Below, piece after piece: positions 8,669 through 16,149 of a stretch of 64,000 nucleotides of DNA. Positions within the stretch are counted from its first letter, which is position 1; each line of letters starts with the position of its first letter. The DNA comes from Janthinobacterium agaricidamnosum (GTDB taxonomy: Bacteria > Pseudomonadota > Gammaproteobacteria > Burkholderiales > Burkholderiaceae_D), in the NCBI RefSeq assembly GCF_003667705.1, contig NZ_CP033019.1, forward strand, positions 5,146,001-5,210,000. The letters run 5' to 3'. A program made the translations under genes and the position numbers. The notes beneath the pieces were generated by a model. The model searched no databases, was not told the DNA's origin, and saw only the letters and a program-made list of their open reading frames with translations.

Positions 8669-10366
8669 ATGAACGCGCGCGACGAAGAACGGGCCGTGCT
8701 CGATGCGTCCATGCTGCGCCGCGCCCATGCCAGTGCACTGGAACAGGGCCGTCCGCAGATGGCCGTGCTGCAGGAAACGGCGGCCCTGCCGCCCGAAGTG
8801 TTTTTGCGCCAGCTGGCCGCCCTGTTCCGCTACCCGGCCTGGACGATGGCCGAACTGCAGGCCGCCCTGCCCGCCTTTGCCCTGCTGCCCTACACCGATT
8901 GCGCCCAGCGCGACTGCGTGCTGCTGCAACCTGGCGTTCCGGGCGCGCCGCCCGTGCTCGTCATCGGCAATCCCTTCAGCGAGGACCTGCTGCAATGGGC
9001 CGACTTCGCCCTGTCCACGCCCTTCACGGTGGCGCTGGCGCATCCGGACGACCTGGCCGCCTACCTGCAGCAGCAGGAAAGCGTGCAGCAGGCGATGCAG
9101 GAAATGCAGCATGGGGATGATCTTCCGGGCCTAGACCAGAGCATCGAAGACATCTCGCTCATCCGCATCAGCGAAGACAGCAGCCCGGTCGTGAAACTGG
9201 TGAACTCCACCATCTACGATGCCCTGAAATTCCAGGCCAGCGACATCCACCTCGAATGCGACGTGGCCAGCCTGGTCATCAAATACCGCGTCGACGGCGT
9301 GCTGGTGCAGGCGGGCCAGGTGCAGGGGCTGCAGATGGCCGAACAGATCATCTCGCGCATCAAGGTCATGGCCGACCTCGACATCGCCGAGCGCCGCATC
9401 CCGCAGGATGGCCGCTTCAAGGTGCGCGTGAAAGGGGCGGAGATCGACTTTCGCGTTTCCATCATGCCCAATATCTTTGGCGAGGATGCCGTGCTGCGCC
9501 TGCTCGACCGGCGCGCGCTGACGGAAGCGGCGCAGGCGCTGCGCCTGGAAAGCCTGGGCCTGAACGAGGATGCCATCGAACAGATCCGCCGCCTGGCCGC
9601 CAAGCCGCACGGCATGCTGCTGGTGACGGGCCCCACAGGCTCGGGCAAGACCACCACGCTGTACGCGGCCATCACGGAAATCAATACGGGCCGCGACAAG
9701 ATCGTCACCATCGAAGACCCCGTCGAATACCGGCTGCCGCGCGTGCTGCAGATACCCGTCAACGAAAAGAAGGGGCTGACGTTCGCGCGCGGCCTGCGTT
9801 CCATCCTGCGCCACGATCCCGACAAGATCATGATCGGCGAAATCCGCGACGACGAAACGGCGCAGATCGCCGTGCAGGCGGCGCTCACGGGCCACCTGGT
9901 ATTTACCACCGTGCACGCGAACAACGTGTTCGATGTGGTCGGCCGCTTCCTGCACATGGGCGTCGATGCCTACAGCTTTGCGGCCGCCCTGAACGGCATC
10001 GTGGCGCAGCGCCTGCTGCGCCTCAATTGCGCCCATTGCGCCATCGACGCCAGCGCCGAGGTGCTGGCCGACGCGCAGCAGCTGCGCGACAGCGGCCTGG
10101 CCCTGCATCAGGTGCAGGACTGGCAATTCATGGCCGGCAAGGGCTGCGGCCACTGCCGCGGCACCGGCTACAAGGGCCGCAAGGCCGTCGCCGAGGTCTT
10201 GATGCTCAGCGATACGATGCGCGAAATGATCTGCACGCGCGCGCCCCTGAGCCAGATGAAGGAAGAGGCGGCGCGCAACGGCTTCCGCCTGGCGCGCGAG
10301 GCGGGCCTGGACCTGGTGCGGCGCGGAGAAACCACTTTAGCGGAGCTCAATCGTGTCACTTATTGA
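8669..10366 (+). CDS. type II secretion/MSHA-like assembly ATPase (GspE family)
   Basis: The 565-residue cytoplasmic ATPase powers pseudopilus extension. It has an N-terminal GspE_N-like domain (about 40-160), a linker, and the RecA-like core. Walker A is GPTGSGKTTT starting near residue 321, followed by an Asp box ('TIEDPVEY'), Walker B 'IMIGEIRDDETAQIA' and a His box 'GHLVFTTVHANN'. A tetracysteine zinc element near the C-terminus uses CAHC and CGHC. GAGGAG lies 7-12 nt upstream of the ATG. No second, PilT-like retraction ATPase is encoded nearby, which fits secretion or a non-retracting pilus rather than twitching motility. The 3' end overlaps the next gene by 14 nt. Confidence 0.95.
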   Translation: MNARDEERAVLDASMLRRAHASALEQGRPQMAVLQETAALPPEVFLRQLAALFRYPAWTMAELQAALPAFALLPYTDCAQRDCVLLQPGVPGAPPVLVIGNPFSEDLLQWADFALSTPFTVALAHPDDLAAYLQQQESVQQAMQEMQHGDDLPGLDQSIEDISLIRISEDSSPVVKLVNSTIYDALKFQASDIHLECDVASLVIKYRVDGVLVQAGQVQGLQMAEQIISRIKVMADLDIAERRIPQDGRFKVRVKGAEIDFRVSIMPNIFGEDAVLRLLDRRALTEAAQALRLESLGLNEDAIEQIRRLAAKPHGMLLVTGPTGSGKTTTLYAAITEINTGRDKIVTIEDPVEYRLPRVLQIPVNEKKGLTFARGLRSILRHDPDKIMIGEIRDDETAQIAVQAALTGHLVFTTVHANNVFDVVGRFLHMGVDAYSFAAALNGIVAQRLLRLNCAHCAIDASAEVLADAQQLRDSGLALHQVQDWQFMAGKGCGHCRGTGYKGRKAVAEVLMLSDTMREMICTRAPLSQMKEEAARNGFRLAREAGLDLVRRGETTLAELNRVTY

Positions 10367-11141
10367 ACGCCTTACCCGCGCCACCGTGTGCCTGCACCTG
10401 GCCCCGCACGGGCTGCACGGCGTGCTGCGCCGCGCCGGCCGCCCCTTGCCCGACAGCGCCTTCCACCTGCCCATTGCGAATCCCGACGCCAGCTGGGAAG
10501 TCGCGCTGGCCGCCCTGCGCGGCTGGCTCGAACACGATGGCGGCAAAAAAATGCCGCTGGCCGTCAGCCTGGCCAGCCGCTGGTGCGCCATGCTGATGGT
10601 ACCGTGGAGCGGTGCCTTGCTCGACCGGAGCAGCGCCCAGCGCTTCCTGCACAGCCAGTTCGGCGCCGTGTATGGCGAGGGGGCGCGCGCCTGGCGCCTG
10701 GTCGCCGACGACGCTCCATACGGCACGCCGCGCCTGGCCTGCGGCATCGATGCGGCCCTGCTGCAAGGCGTGCAGGACGCGGCCGCCGCACATGGCCGGC
10801 GCTGCCTGTCCATCGAACCGATCGCCGGGCCGGCCTGGCGCAGCATCGCCGGGGGAAAACCCGCCGCCTTCGCCCTGGTGGAAGCGGGACGGCTGCTGCT
10901 GGCAACGACGGGCGGCGGACGCATCACGGCCCTGCACAGCCAGTCCTGCGCCGCAGCCTGGGGCGACGAACTGGACCGGGCATGGCGGCGCTGGAACTTG
11001 CGCGCGCCGCAGCTCGACGCCATCGAACACGTGGCCCTGATCGACTTGAGCGGCGTGCCGCAGGCGAACGTGCCAGAACGCTTCGTGCCCATCGCCGTGG
11101 CCGGCGCCGCCCACCTGATGCGGGAGGCCGCATGGGCCTGA
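10353..11141 (+). CDS. PilM/MshI/GspL-like cytoplasmic assembly protein
   Basis: The 262-residue protein starts at a GTG inside the end of the ATPase gene (14-nt overlap), indicating translational coupling. It has no membrane segment. Position and size suggest the actin-like ASKHA-fold component of the inner-membrane assembly platform (PilM, MshI or the cytoplasmic part of GspL), but sequence motifs are weak. The strongest argument is gene order: it precedes single-span PilN-, PilO- and PilP-like genes exactly as in pilMNOPQ and mshIJKL. The phosphate-binding loops of PilM are not clearly conserved, so it may not bind ATP. Confidence 0.6.
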   Translation: MSLIERLTRATVCLHLAPHGLHGVLRRAGRPLPDSAFHLPIANPDASWEVALAALRGWLEHDGGKKMPLAVSLASRWCAMLMVPWSGALLDRSSAQRFLHSQFGAVYGEGARAWRLVADDAPYGTPRLACGIDAALLQGVQDAAAAHGRRCLSIEPIAGPAWRSIAGGKPAAFALVEAGRLLLATTGGGRITALHSQSCAAAWGDELDRAWRRWNLRAPQLDAIEHVALIDLSGVPQANVPERFVPIAVAGAAHLMREAAWA

Positions 11142-11680
11142 GCCGCCTGGAATTCCTGCCGCCCGGCGCCGCGCAGACGTTCAAGGGCTGGCGCCTGGCC
11201 CTGTGCCTGGCGGGCGGCTTGATGCTGCTGCCGGCCGCCGTGTACTGGCTGGTGCAGGCGCAGGAAACGCGGCGCCTGGAGGCGCAGTTGGCGCAGCTGC
11301 AGCCCGCGCGTCCCGTGCGTGCTCCGCTCTCGGCAAGCCAGCAGCGCGAGCGCGACCTCGAACTGAAACAGGTGGCCGCCGCCGTGCGCCAGCTCAACCT
11401 GCCCGTCACGCGCCTGGTCAGGACGGTGCAGGCGCCGCGCGACGTGCGCGTGGCCCTCCTGGGGCTGGACCTGAATGCGCAGCAGGGACAGGATGGCGCC
11501 AGCGTGCTGAAAATCGCCGCCGAGGCGGAAACCCCGCAGGACATGCTCAACTACCTGGCCTTCCTGAACCAGCAGCCCATGTTCAGCTCCGTGTATCTGC
11601 TCAAGCACGAGATGAACAGTCACGCGAACGCCCCCGAACACCCTTACCGTTTTCAGCTGGAGGCGCAATGGCGGCAATAA
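11132..11680 (+). CDS. PilN/MshJ-like single-span assembly protein
   Basis: The 182-residue protein starts at an ATG overlapping the previous stop by 10 nt. A short cytoplasmic N-terminus (MGLSRLEFLPPGAAQTFKGW) is followed by one membrane helix (about 20-40, 'LALCLAGGLMLLPAAVYWLV'), a coiled-coil-prone stretch ('QETRRLEAQLAQLQ') and a periplasmic alpha/beta domain. This is the topology of PilN/GspL C-terminal domains, which bridge the cytoplasmic and periplasmic parts of the machine. Assignment rests on topology and gene order. Confidence 0.65.
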   Translation: MGLSRLEFLPPGAAQTFKGWRLALCLAGGLMLLPAAVYWLVQAQETRRLEAQLAQLQPARPVRAPLSASQQRERDLELKQVAAAVRQLNLPVTRLVRTVQAPRDVRVALLGLDLNAQQGQDGASVLKIAAEAETPQDMLNYLAFLNQQPMFSSVYLLKHEMNSHANAPEHPYRFQLEAQWRQ

Positions 11681-12288
11681 AACCTGTGTTAAAAGCCGGC
11701 ACACCCGTGGCCCGCGCACGCCTCCACTTGCATATGCCGCCGCGCGTGGCGTGGGAAACGGCGCGTCTATGGCGTGCCCTGGGCTGGCCCAGCGCCATCG
11801 GTGCGGCCTGCCTGGCGCTGGCCGCCGTCGCCGTGCAGCAGGGCGAGGCGCTGGCCGGACGCCAGCAGCCATTGCGCGCGCAGCTGGCCGTGATGGCGAA
11901 ACAGGCGGCGCTGCCGCCGGCGCCCGTCACGCTCGACGCCGATGCGGACAGCCTGGCCGCCTTTCACGCCTACCTGCCCGCGCACGACAGCATTCCCGAG
12001 CAGCTGAAGGCCTTGCTGGAAGTGGCGCAAAAGAGCGGCGTCACCCTGGCCAAGGCCGACTACAAGCCGCAGGAAGACGGCAACACGGCCTTTTTGCGCT
12101 ACCAGATCACCTTGCCCGTGAAGGCCGAATACGCGCAGCTGCAAACCTTTATCGTCGACGCCCTGCAGGCGTTGCCCACGCTGACGCTCGACTCCGTGCT
12201 GTTCAAGCGCGAGCAGATCGAAGCGGGCGAGATCGATGCACGCATCCAGTTCATCCTGCTGGTCAAGAAGCCGGAGGCGCGCCGATGA
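11668..12288 (+). CDS. PilO/GspM-like single-span assembly protein
   Basis: The 206-residue protein overlaps the upstream gene by 13 nt. A cytoplasmic N-terminus is followed by a membrane helix around 'GWPSAIGAACLALAAVAV' (about 38-55) and a periplasmic domain with the pattern 'IPEQLKALLEVAQKSGV... YKPQEDGNTAFLRYQITLPV... YAQLQTFIVDALQALPTLTL'. That ferredoxin-like arrangement is characteristic of PilO/GspM. It probably heterodimerises with the preceding PilN-like protein. Confidence 0.68.
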   Translation: MAAIKPVLKAGTPVARARLHLHMPPRVAWETARLWRALGWPSAIGAACLALAAVAVQQGEALAGRQQPLRAQLAVMAKQAALPPAPVTLDADADSLAAFHAYLPAHDSIPEQLKALLEVAQKSGVTLAKADYKPQEDGNTAFLRYQITLPVKAEYAQLQTFIVDALQALPTLTLDSVLFKREQIEAGEIDARIQFILLVKKPEARR

Positions 12289-12824
12289 AAAAAGCCGTAC
12301 TGGGGGGCGCCGCCGTGGCGACCTTGCTGGCCGCCCTCTTCGCCCCGGAGGACGAAGGCAGCATCGTGGGGCCGGCCACTGCCACGCCGCGCCAGGTGGA
12401 ACGGGTGGCGGTCGCGCCCCTCGTCGTCGCCACTGCCGCTGCGCCAGCCAATCGCGCGCTGGCCATCGAACCGCGCCGGGGCCTCGATGACGAAGAAGCG
12501 GCCACCCTGTTCGCCAAGCAAAGCTGGCAGCCGGAGACGCCGAAAAAGATCATGCTCGACCAGCAGGCGGCGCAGGCCACGCGCACTGTCGCCGCCGTCG
12601 ATGCGAACGCACCGCCGCCTTTGCCCTTCCAGTTCCTTGGCCGTTTCGTCGACGAAGGCAAGGCCGCCTATTTCCTGCAGGCGGGCGAACGCAACGTGGT
12701 GGCGCGGCCCGGCGACACGCTCGAAGAGCGCTACCGCTTCGACGGCGTGGTGCAGGGCGCCCTGCAATTTACCTATCTGCCGCTCAACCTGAAACAGACA
12801 CTCGCCGTAGGGGATATCAATTGA
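12285..12824 (+). CDS. PilP/GspC-like periplasmic linker protein
   Basis: The 179-residue protein begins MKKAVLGGAAVATLLAALFA, a signal anchor. A low-complexity linker and a C-terminal domain with 'FQFLGRFVDEGKAAYFLQAG' follow, ending 'VARPGDTLEERYRFDGV... LGDIN'-like strands. This resembles the HR/PilP beta domain that contacts the secretin N0 domain. ATGA-type overlap (4 nt) with both neighbours indicates strict co-translation. It would connect the inner-membrane platform to the secretin. Confidence 0.68.
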   Translation: MKKAVLGGAAVATLLAALFAPEDEGSIVGPATATPRQVERVAVAPLVVATAAAPANRALAIEPRRGLDDEEAATLFAKQSWQPETPKKIMLDQQAAQATRTVAAVDANAPPPLPFQFLGRFVDEGKAAYFLQAGERNVVARPGDTLEERYRFDGVVQGALQFTYLPLNLKQTLAVGDIN

Positions 12825-14713
12825 AACGACGCACACCACGTACTGGCATTACCCTGCTGCCGATGCTGTCCCTGCTGGCCGCCTGCGCCGGCAACCAGGC
12901 CTATACCGACGGCCAGGCCATGCTGGGCGCCGGCCGCACGGAACAGGGCCTGGCCCTGCTGGAACAGGCGGCGCAGGCCGAACCGACCAACGCCAAGTAC
13001 CGCATCGCCGTCACCAACGGCAGGATGCGCGCGCTGAACAACCTCAATGGCCGCGCCGAGGCGCTGCGCCAGCAGGGCAAGCTGCCCGAAGCGCAAGCGC
13101 TGTACCAGCAGGCGCTGGCGCTGGACGCCAGCAACGACGTGGCGCAGCGGGGCCTGGCCGGCGTGGCGCAGGATGAACGGCACCGCAAGCTGGTGCAGGA
13201 GGCGCAGTCCAGCTACCAGCGCGGCGGCGAAGCGAATGTCGCGCAGGCGCAGGAAGCCTTGCGCCAGGTGCTGCAGGAACGTCCCGCGCAGCGCGAGGCG
13301 CTGGCCCTGAAAGGCCGCATCGGCGACGAGCTGGCCAAAAGCCGTCCGGCCGGCGGCAAGCTGGCGGCTGCCTACCGCAAACCCGTGACGCTCGAGTTTC
13401 GCGACGCGCCCCTGCGCTCCGTGTTCGATCTTCTCAGCAAGGTGTCGGGCCTGAACTTCGTCTTCGACAAGGAAGTCGATCCCGCCCTGCGCGCCACCAT
13501 TTCCGTGCGCGACACCAGCATCGAGGAAGCGATCGCCATGCTGCTGGGCGCGAACCAGCTCGAGCAAAGCGTCACCAGCGACAAGTCGATCACGATCTAC
13601 CCGAACACGCCGCAAAAGGTAAAGGATTACCAGCAGCTGGTGGTACGCACTTTTTTCCTCGCCAATGCGGACGTCAAGACGGTGGCGTTCTCCATCAAGA
13701 CCCTGCTCAAGGCCAAGGATGTCGTCACCGACGAGCGCCTGGGCATCATCATGCTGCGCGATACGCCGGAAATGGTGCGCATGGCCGAGCGCATCATCAA
13801 CGTGCAGGACCTGGCCGACCCGGAAGTGATGCTGGAAGTCGAGGTGCTGGAAGTCAAGCGCACGCGCCTGATGGAACTGGGCGTGCGCTGGCCCGACCAG
13901 GCCAGCCTGACCCTGGCCGGCGTCGCAGGCAGCACGGGAGGCCTGGGCGGCCTGAAGGTGGCGGACCTGCACCGCATCAATGGCGACAATATCAACCTGG
14001 GCATCGGCGGCGTCACCCTCAACGCCAACAAGACGGACAGCGACAGCAATATCCTGGCGAACCCGCGCATCCGCGTGCGCAACAAGGAAAAGGCGAAGAT
14101 CCTCATCGGCGACCGCGTGCCCGTCATTACCGTCACGACGAATAACGGCGTCAGTTCCGACAGCGTCAACTACATCGACGTGGGCCTGAAACTCGACGTG
14201 GAACCGAACGTCTACCTGGACGACGAAGTGGCCATCAAGATCAACCTGGAAGTATCGAACGTCGTCAAGGAAGTGATCAGCAAAACGGGCACGCAGGCTT
14301 ACCAGATCGGCACGCGCAGCGCCTCGACCGTGTTGCGTTTGAAAGATGGCGAGACGCAGGTGCTGGCGGGCCTGATCAGCGACGAAGACCGGGGCACGGC
14401 CAACAAGGTACCCGGCGTGGGCGAACTGCCCGTGCTGAACCGCCTGTTCGGCAGCCAGAAGGATGACGCCATGCGCAGCGAGATCGTGCTGTCGATCACG
14501 CCGCGCCTGCTGCGCAGCATCCGCCGCCCGGACCTGATGACGGCCGAATTCAACTCGGGCACCGAGGCGTCCGTGGGCGGGCGCGCCAGCGTGGGCGGCA
14601 CGCCGGAAGCCATCGCCGCGCCCGAGCAAGCCCCTGCGCGCGCCGGCTCGCCCATGACGGGCGGCGACGAGGCGCCCGCGGCAGGCGACAAGTCCGGCAA
14701 AGGTGGCCAGTGA
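12821..14713 (+). CDS. secretin (GspD/PilQ/MshL family) lipoprotein with N-terminal repeat region
   Basis: The 630-residue protein starts with TTG overlapping the previous stop. It has a lipoprotein signal with the lipobox LLAAC (Cys22). Residues about 25-185 are helical with TPR-like repeats ('EQGLALLEQAAQAEPTNA', 'PEAQALYQQALALDASND'), which is unusual for GspD. An STN/N0-like domain starts near 'VTLEFRDAPLRSVFDLLSKV', a single secretin-N repeat follows near 'RTFFLANADVKTVAFSIK', and the outer-membrane secretin core starts at about 395 ('VMLEVEVLEVKRTRLMELGV') and includes 'VPGVGELPVLNRLFGS' (about 530-545). The tail is low-complexity. It forms the outer-membrane channel. Confidence 0.93.
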   Translation: MKRRTPRTGITLLPMLSLLAACAGNQAYTDGQAMLGAGRTEQGLALLEQAAQAEPTNAKYRIAVTNGRMRALNNLNGRAEALRQQGKLPEAQALYQQALALDASNDVAQRGLAGVAQDERHRKLVQEAQSSYQRGGEANVAQAQEALRQVLQERPAQREALALKGRIGDELAKSRPAGGKLAAAYRKPVTLEFRDAPLRSVFDLLSKVSGLNFVFDKEVDPALRATISVRDTSIEEAIAMLLGANQLEQSVTSDKSITIYPNTPQKVKDYQQLVVRTFFLANADVKTVAFSIKTLLKAKDVVTDERLGIIMLRDTPEMVRMAERIINVQDLADPEVMLEVEVLEVKRTRLMELGVRWPDQASLTLAGVAGSTGGLGGLKVADLHRINGDNINLGIGGVTLNANKTDSDSNILANPRIRVRNKEKAKILIGDRVPVITVTTNNGVSSDSVNYIDVGLKLDVEPNVYLDDEVAIKINLEVSNVVKEVISKTGTQAYQIGTRSASTVLRLKDGETQVLAGLISDEDRGTANKVPGVGELPVLNRLFGSQKDDAMRSEIVLSITPRLLRSIRRPDLMTAEFNSGTEASVGGRASVGGTPEAIAAPEQAPARAGSPMTGGDEAPAAGDKSGKGGQ

Positions 14714-14724
14714 GGTGGCCAGTG
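14701..14724 (+). repeat. 12-bp tandem duplication carrying the RBS and start codon of the first pseudopilin
   Basis: The unit AGGTGGCCAGTG occurs twice back to back (14701-14712 and 14713-14724). Each copy contains a ribosome-binding-like AGGTGG and a GTG. The first copy also contains the secretin stop region. It therefore offers two in-frame start codons, at 14710 and 14722. Confidence 0.9.
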
Positions 14725-15192
14725 AAAGAGCGGGGCTTTACCTTCATCGAACTGATGATCACCCTGGCCATCATGGCGACCTTGGCCACGGTGGCCGTGC
14801 CGATGGCGCAGGTGGCCTTGCAACGGGCCAAGGAGCAGCAATTGCGCAGCGCCCTGATCGAGATGCGCGAAGCAATCGATGCCTACAAGCGCGCTTCGGA
14901 CAATGGCCGCATCAAGCTGTCGCTGGGCGCTTCCGGCTATCCGAAAAAACTCGAGGAACTGGTTGAGGGCGTGCCCGACCAGCGCAGCCCGTCGAAGCAG
15001 AACATCTACTTTTTGCGCCGCTTGCCGCGCGACCCGTTCCAGCCCAGGGAAGCCGGCAGCGCGGCCGACAGCTGGAGCAAGCGCGCCTATGCCTCGCCGC
15101 CCGACAATCCCAGCGAAGGCGAAGACGTGTTCGACGTCGCCTCGCGCTCGACCAAGGTGGGCCTGAACGGCGTGCCGCTCAATCAATGGTGA
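14710..15192 (+). CDS. type IV pilin-like pseudopilin (GspG/GspH-like)
   Basis: The 160-residue protein (156 if the second GTG at 14722 is used) has a class III prepilin leader: KERG followed by FTFIELMITLAIMATLATVA. Prepilin peptidase would cut after Gly and the conserved Glu5 is present. The C-terminal domain has 'MREAIDAYKRASDNG' and 'RRLPRDPF', typical of the GspG-type major pseudopilin fold. No prepilin peptidase is encoded in this window, so it must be supplied from elsewhere in the genome. Confidence 0.88.
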   Translation: MRWPVKERGFTFIELMITLAIMATLATVAVPMAQVALQRAKEQQLRSALIEMREAIDAYKRASDNGRIKLSLGASGYPKKLEELVEGVPDQRSPSKQNIYFLRRLPRDPFQPREAGSAADSWSKRAYASPPDNPSEGEDVFDVASRSTKVGLNGVPLNQW

Positions 15193-15581
15193 CCGCCATG
15201 CAGACCTCGACCATACGCCGCGGCTTTACCCTGGTCGAACTGCTGGTGGTGCTGGCGATCATCTCGCTGCTGCTGACGATCGCCATCCCCCGCTATTTCG
15301 GTTCCGTGGAAAAGTCGAAGGAAGTCGCACTGAAGGAAAACCTGCAGGTGCTCAGGAGCGGCCTCGATAAATACTATGCCGACAAGGGAGAATATCCGGC
15401 CGCGCTGGACGACCTGGTGACCCACCATTACTTCCGCAGCGTGCCGCTCGATCCCGTCACGGAGTCCGCCGCCACCTGGCAATTGATCCCTTCGCCAAAT
15501 GGCGAGATCGGCGGCGTGGCCGACGTGCGCAGCGGCGCCAAGGGCAAGACGCGTGAGGGGATTCCGTTTGAACAGCTCTAG
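15186..15581 (+). CDS. type IV pilin-like pseudopilin (GspG-like)
   Basis: The 131-residue protein overlaps the preceding gene by 7 nt. The processing site is RRG|FTLVELLVVLAIISLLLTIAI with Glu5. 'YYADKGEYPAALDDLV' and 'VPLDPVT' match the conserved region of major pseudopilins (length-determining, Pro-rich). An internal ATG at 15198 is an alternative start with a shorter leader. Having two GspG-like proteins in one operon is unusual; one may be major and the other minor. Confidence 0.88.
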   Translation: MVTAMQTSTIRRGFTLVELLVVLAIISLLLTIAIPRYFGSVEKSKEVALKENLQVLRSGLDKYYADKGEYPAALDDLVTHHYFRSVPLDPVTESAATWQLIPSPNGEIGGVADVRSGAKGKTREGIPFEQL

Positions 15582-16104
15582 TTTCCGGCGCGGCGCACGG
15601 GGCTTCGCGTATATCTGGACCCTGATGCTGGTGGCCTTCATGGGCGTGGGCCTGGTGCTGGCCGGCGAACTGTTTGCCACGGCCGCGCGGCGCGACAAGG
15701 AGCGCGAGCTGCTGTTCATCGGTCATGAATTCCGCAACGCGTTGGGCCGCTACTACGACAGCACGCCGGCCGACGGGCGGCCCCGCTATCCCTTGACCCT
15801 GCAGGAACTGCTGCGCGACCCGCGCTTTGCCAACGCCCGGCGCCATTTGCGCCGCCTGTATGCGGACCCCGTCACGGGCAAGGCGGAATGGGGCGTGCTG
15901 CGGCAGGAGGGACGCATCGTCGGCATCCATTCGCTGTCGCCGCAGCTGCCCATCAAGCAGGACAACTTCCTTGACGAAGACGCCAGCCTGCGCCGCAAGC
16001 AGCGCTACGCCGACTGGCACTTCACGTATCCGCACGACCTGGTGCTGGCTCCGCCCGACGCGGCCGGCGGCGCGCCCGGCCTCAAGCCGAAAGGCGCGAA
16101 CTGA
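15568..16104 (+). CDS. atypical minor pseudopilin
   Basis: A TTG start at 15568, overlapping the upstream gene by 14 nt, gives a 178-residue protein. Its N-terminus reads ...RRGARG|FAYIWTLMLVAFMGVGLVLA: a prepilin-like Gly followed by a hydrophobic helix, but with Trp rather than Glu at position +5. Loss of Glu5 is known in tip pseudopilins such as GspK. The soluble part begins 'RRDKERELLFIGHEFRNALG', like the alpha-1 continuation seen in GspJ/K-type proteins. It closes the operon and is the best candidate for the pseudopilus tip. Confidence 0.72.
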   Translation: MNSSSFRRGARGFAYIWTLMLVAFMGVGLVLAGELFATAARRDKERELLFIGHEFRNALGRYYDSTPADGRPRYPLTLQELLRDPRFANARRHLRRLYADPVTGKAEWGVLRQEGRIVGIHSLSPQLPIKQDNFLDEDASLRRKQRYADWHFTYPHDLVLAPPDAAGGAPGLKPKGAN

Positions 16105-16149
16105 TATCATGCCCGCATTCCATATTCAGCATCGAGCAAAGGAGCAGGC

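Noticed and set aside
12773..14629. 618-codon open frame antisense to the secretin gene
   Set aside because: The sense strand clearly encodes the secretin, with overlapping neighbours. The antisense frame is compositional.
7451..16104. Operon as a canonical type IV pilus for twitching
   Set aside because: No PilT/PilU ATPase and no typical major pilin. Pseudopilin-like subunits and a GspE-type ATPase dominate.
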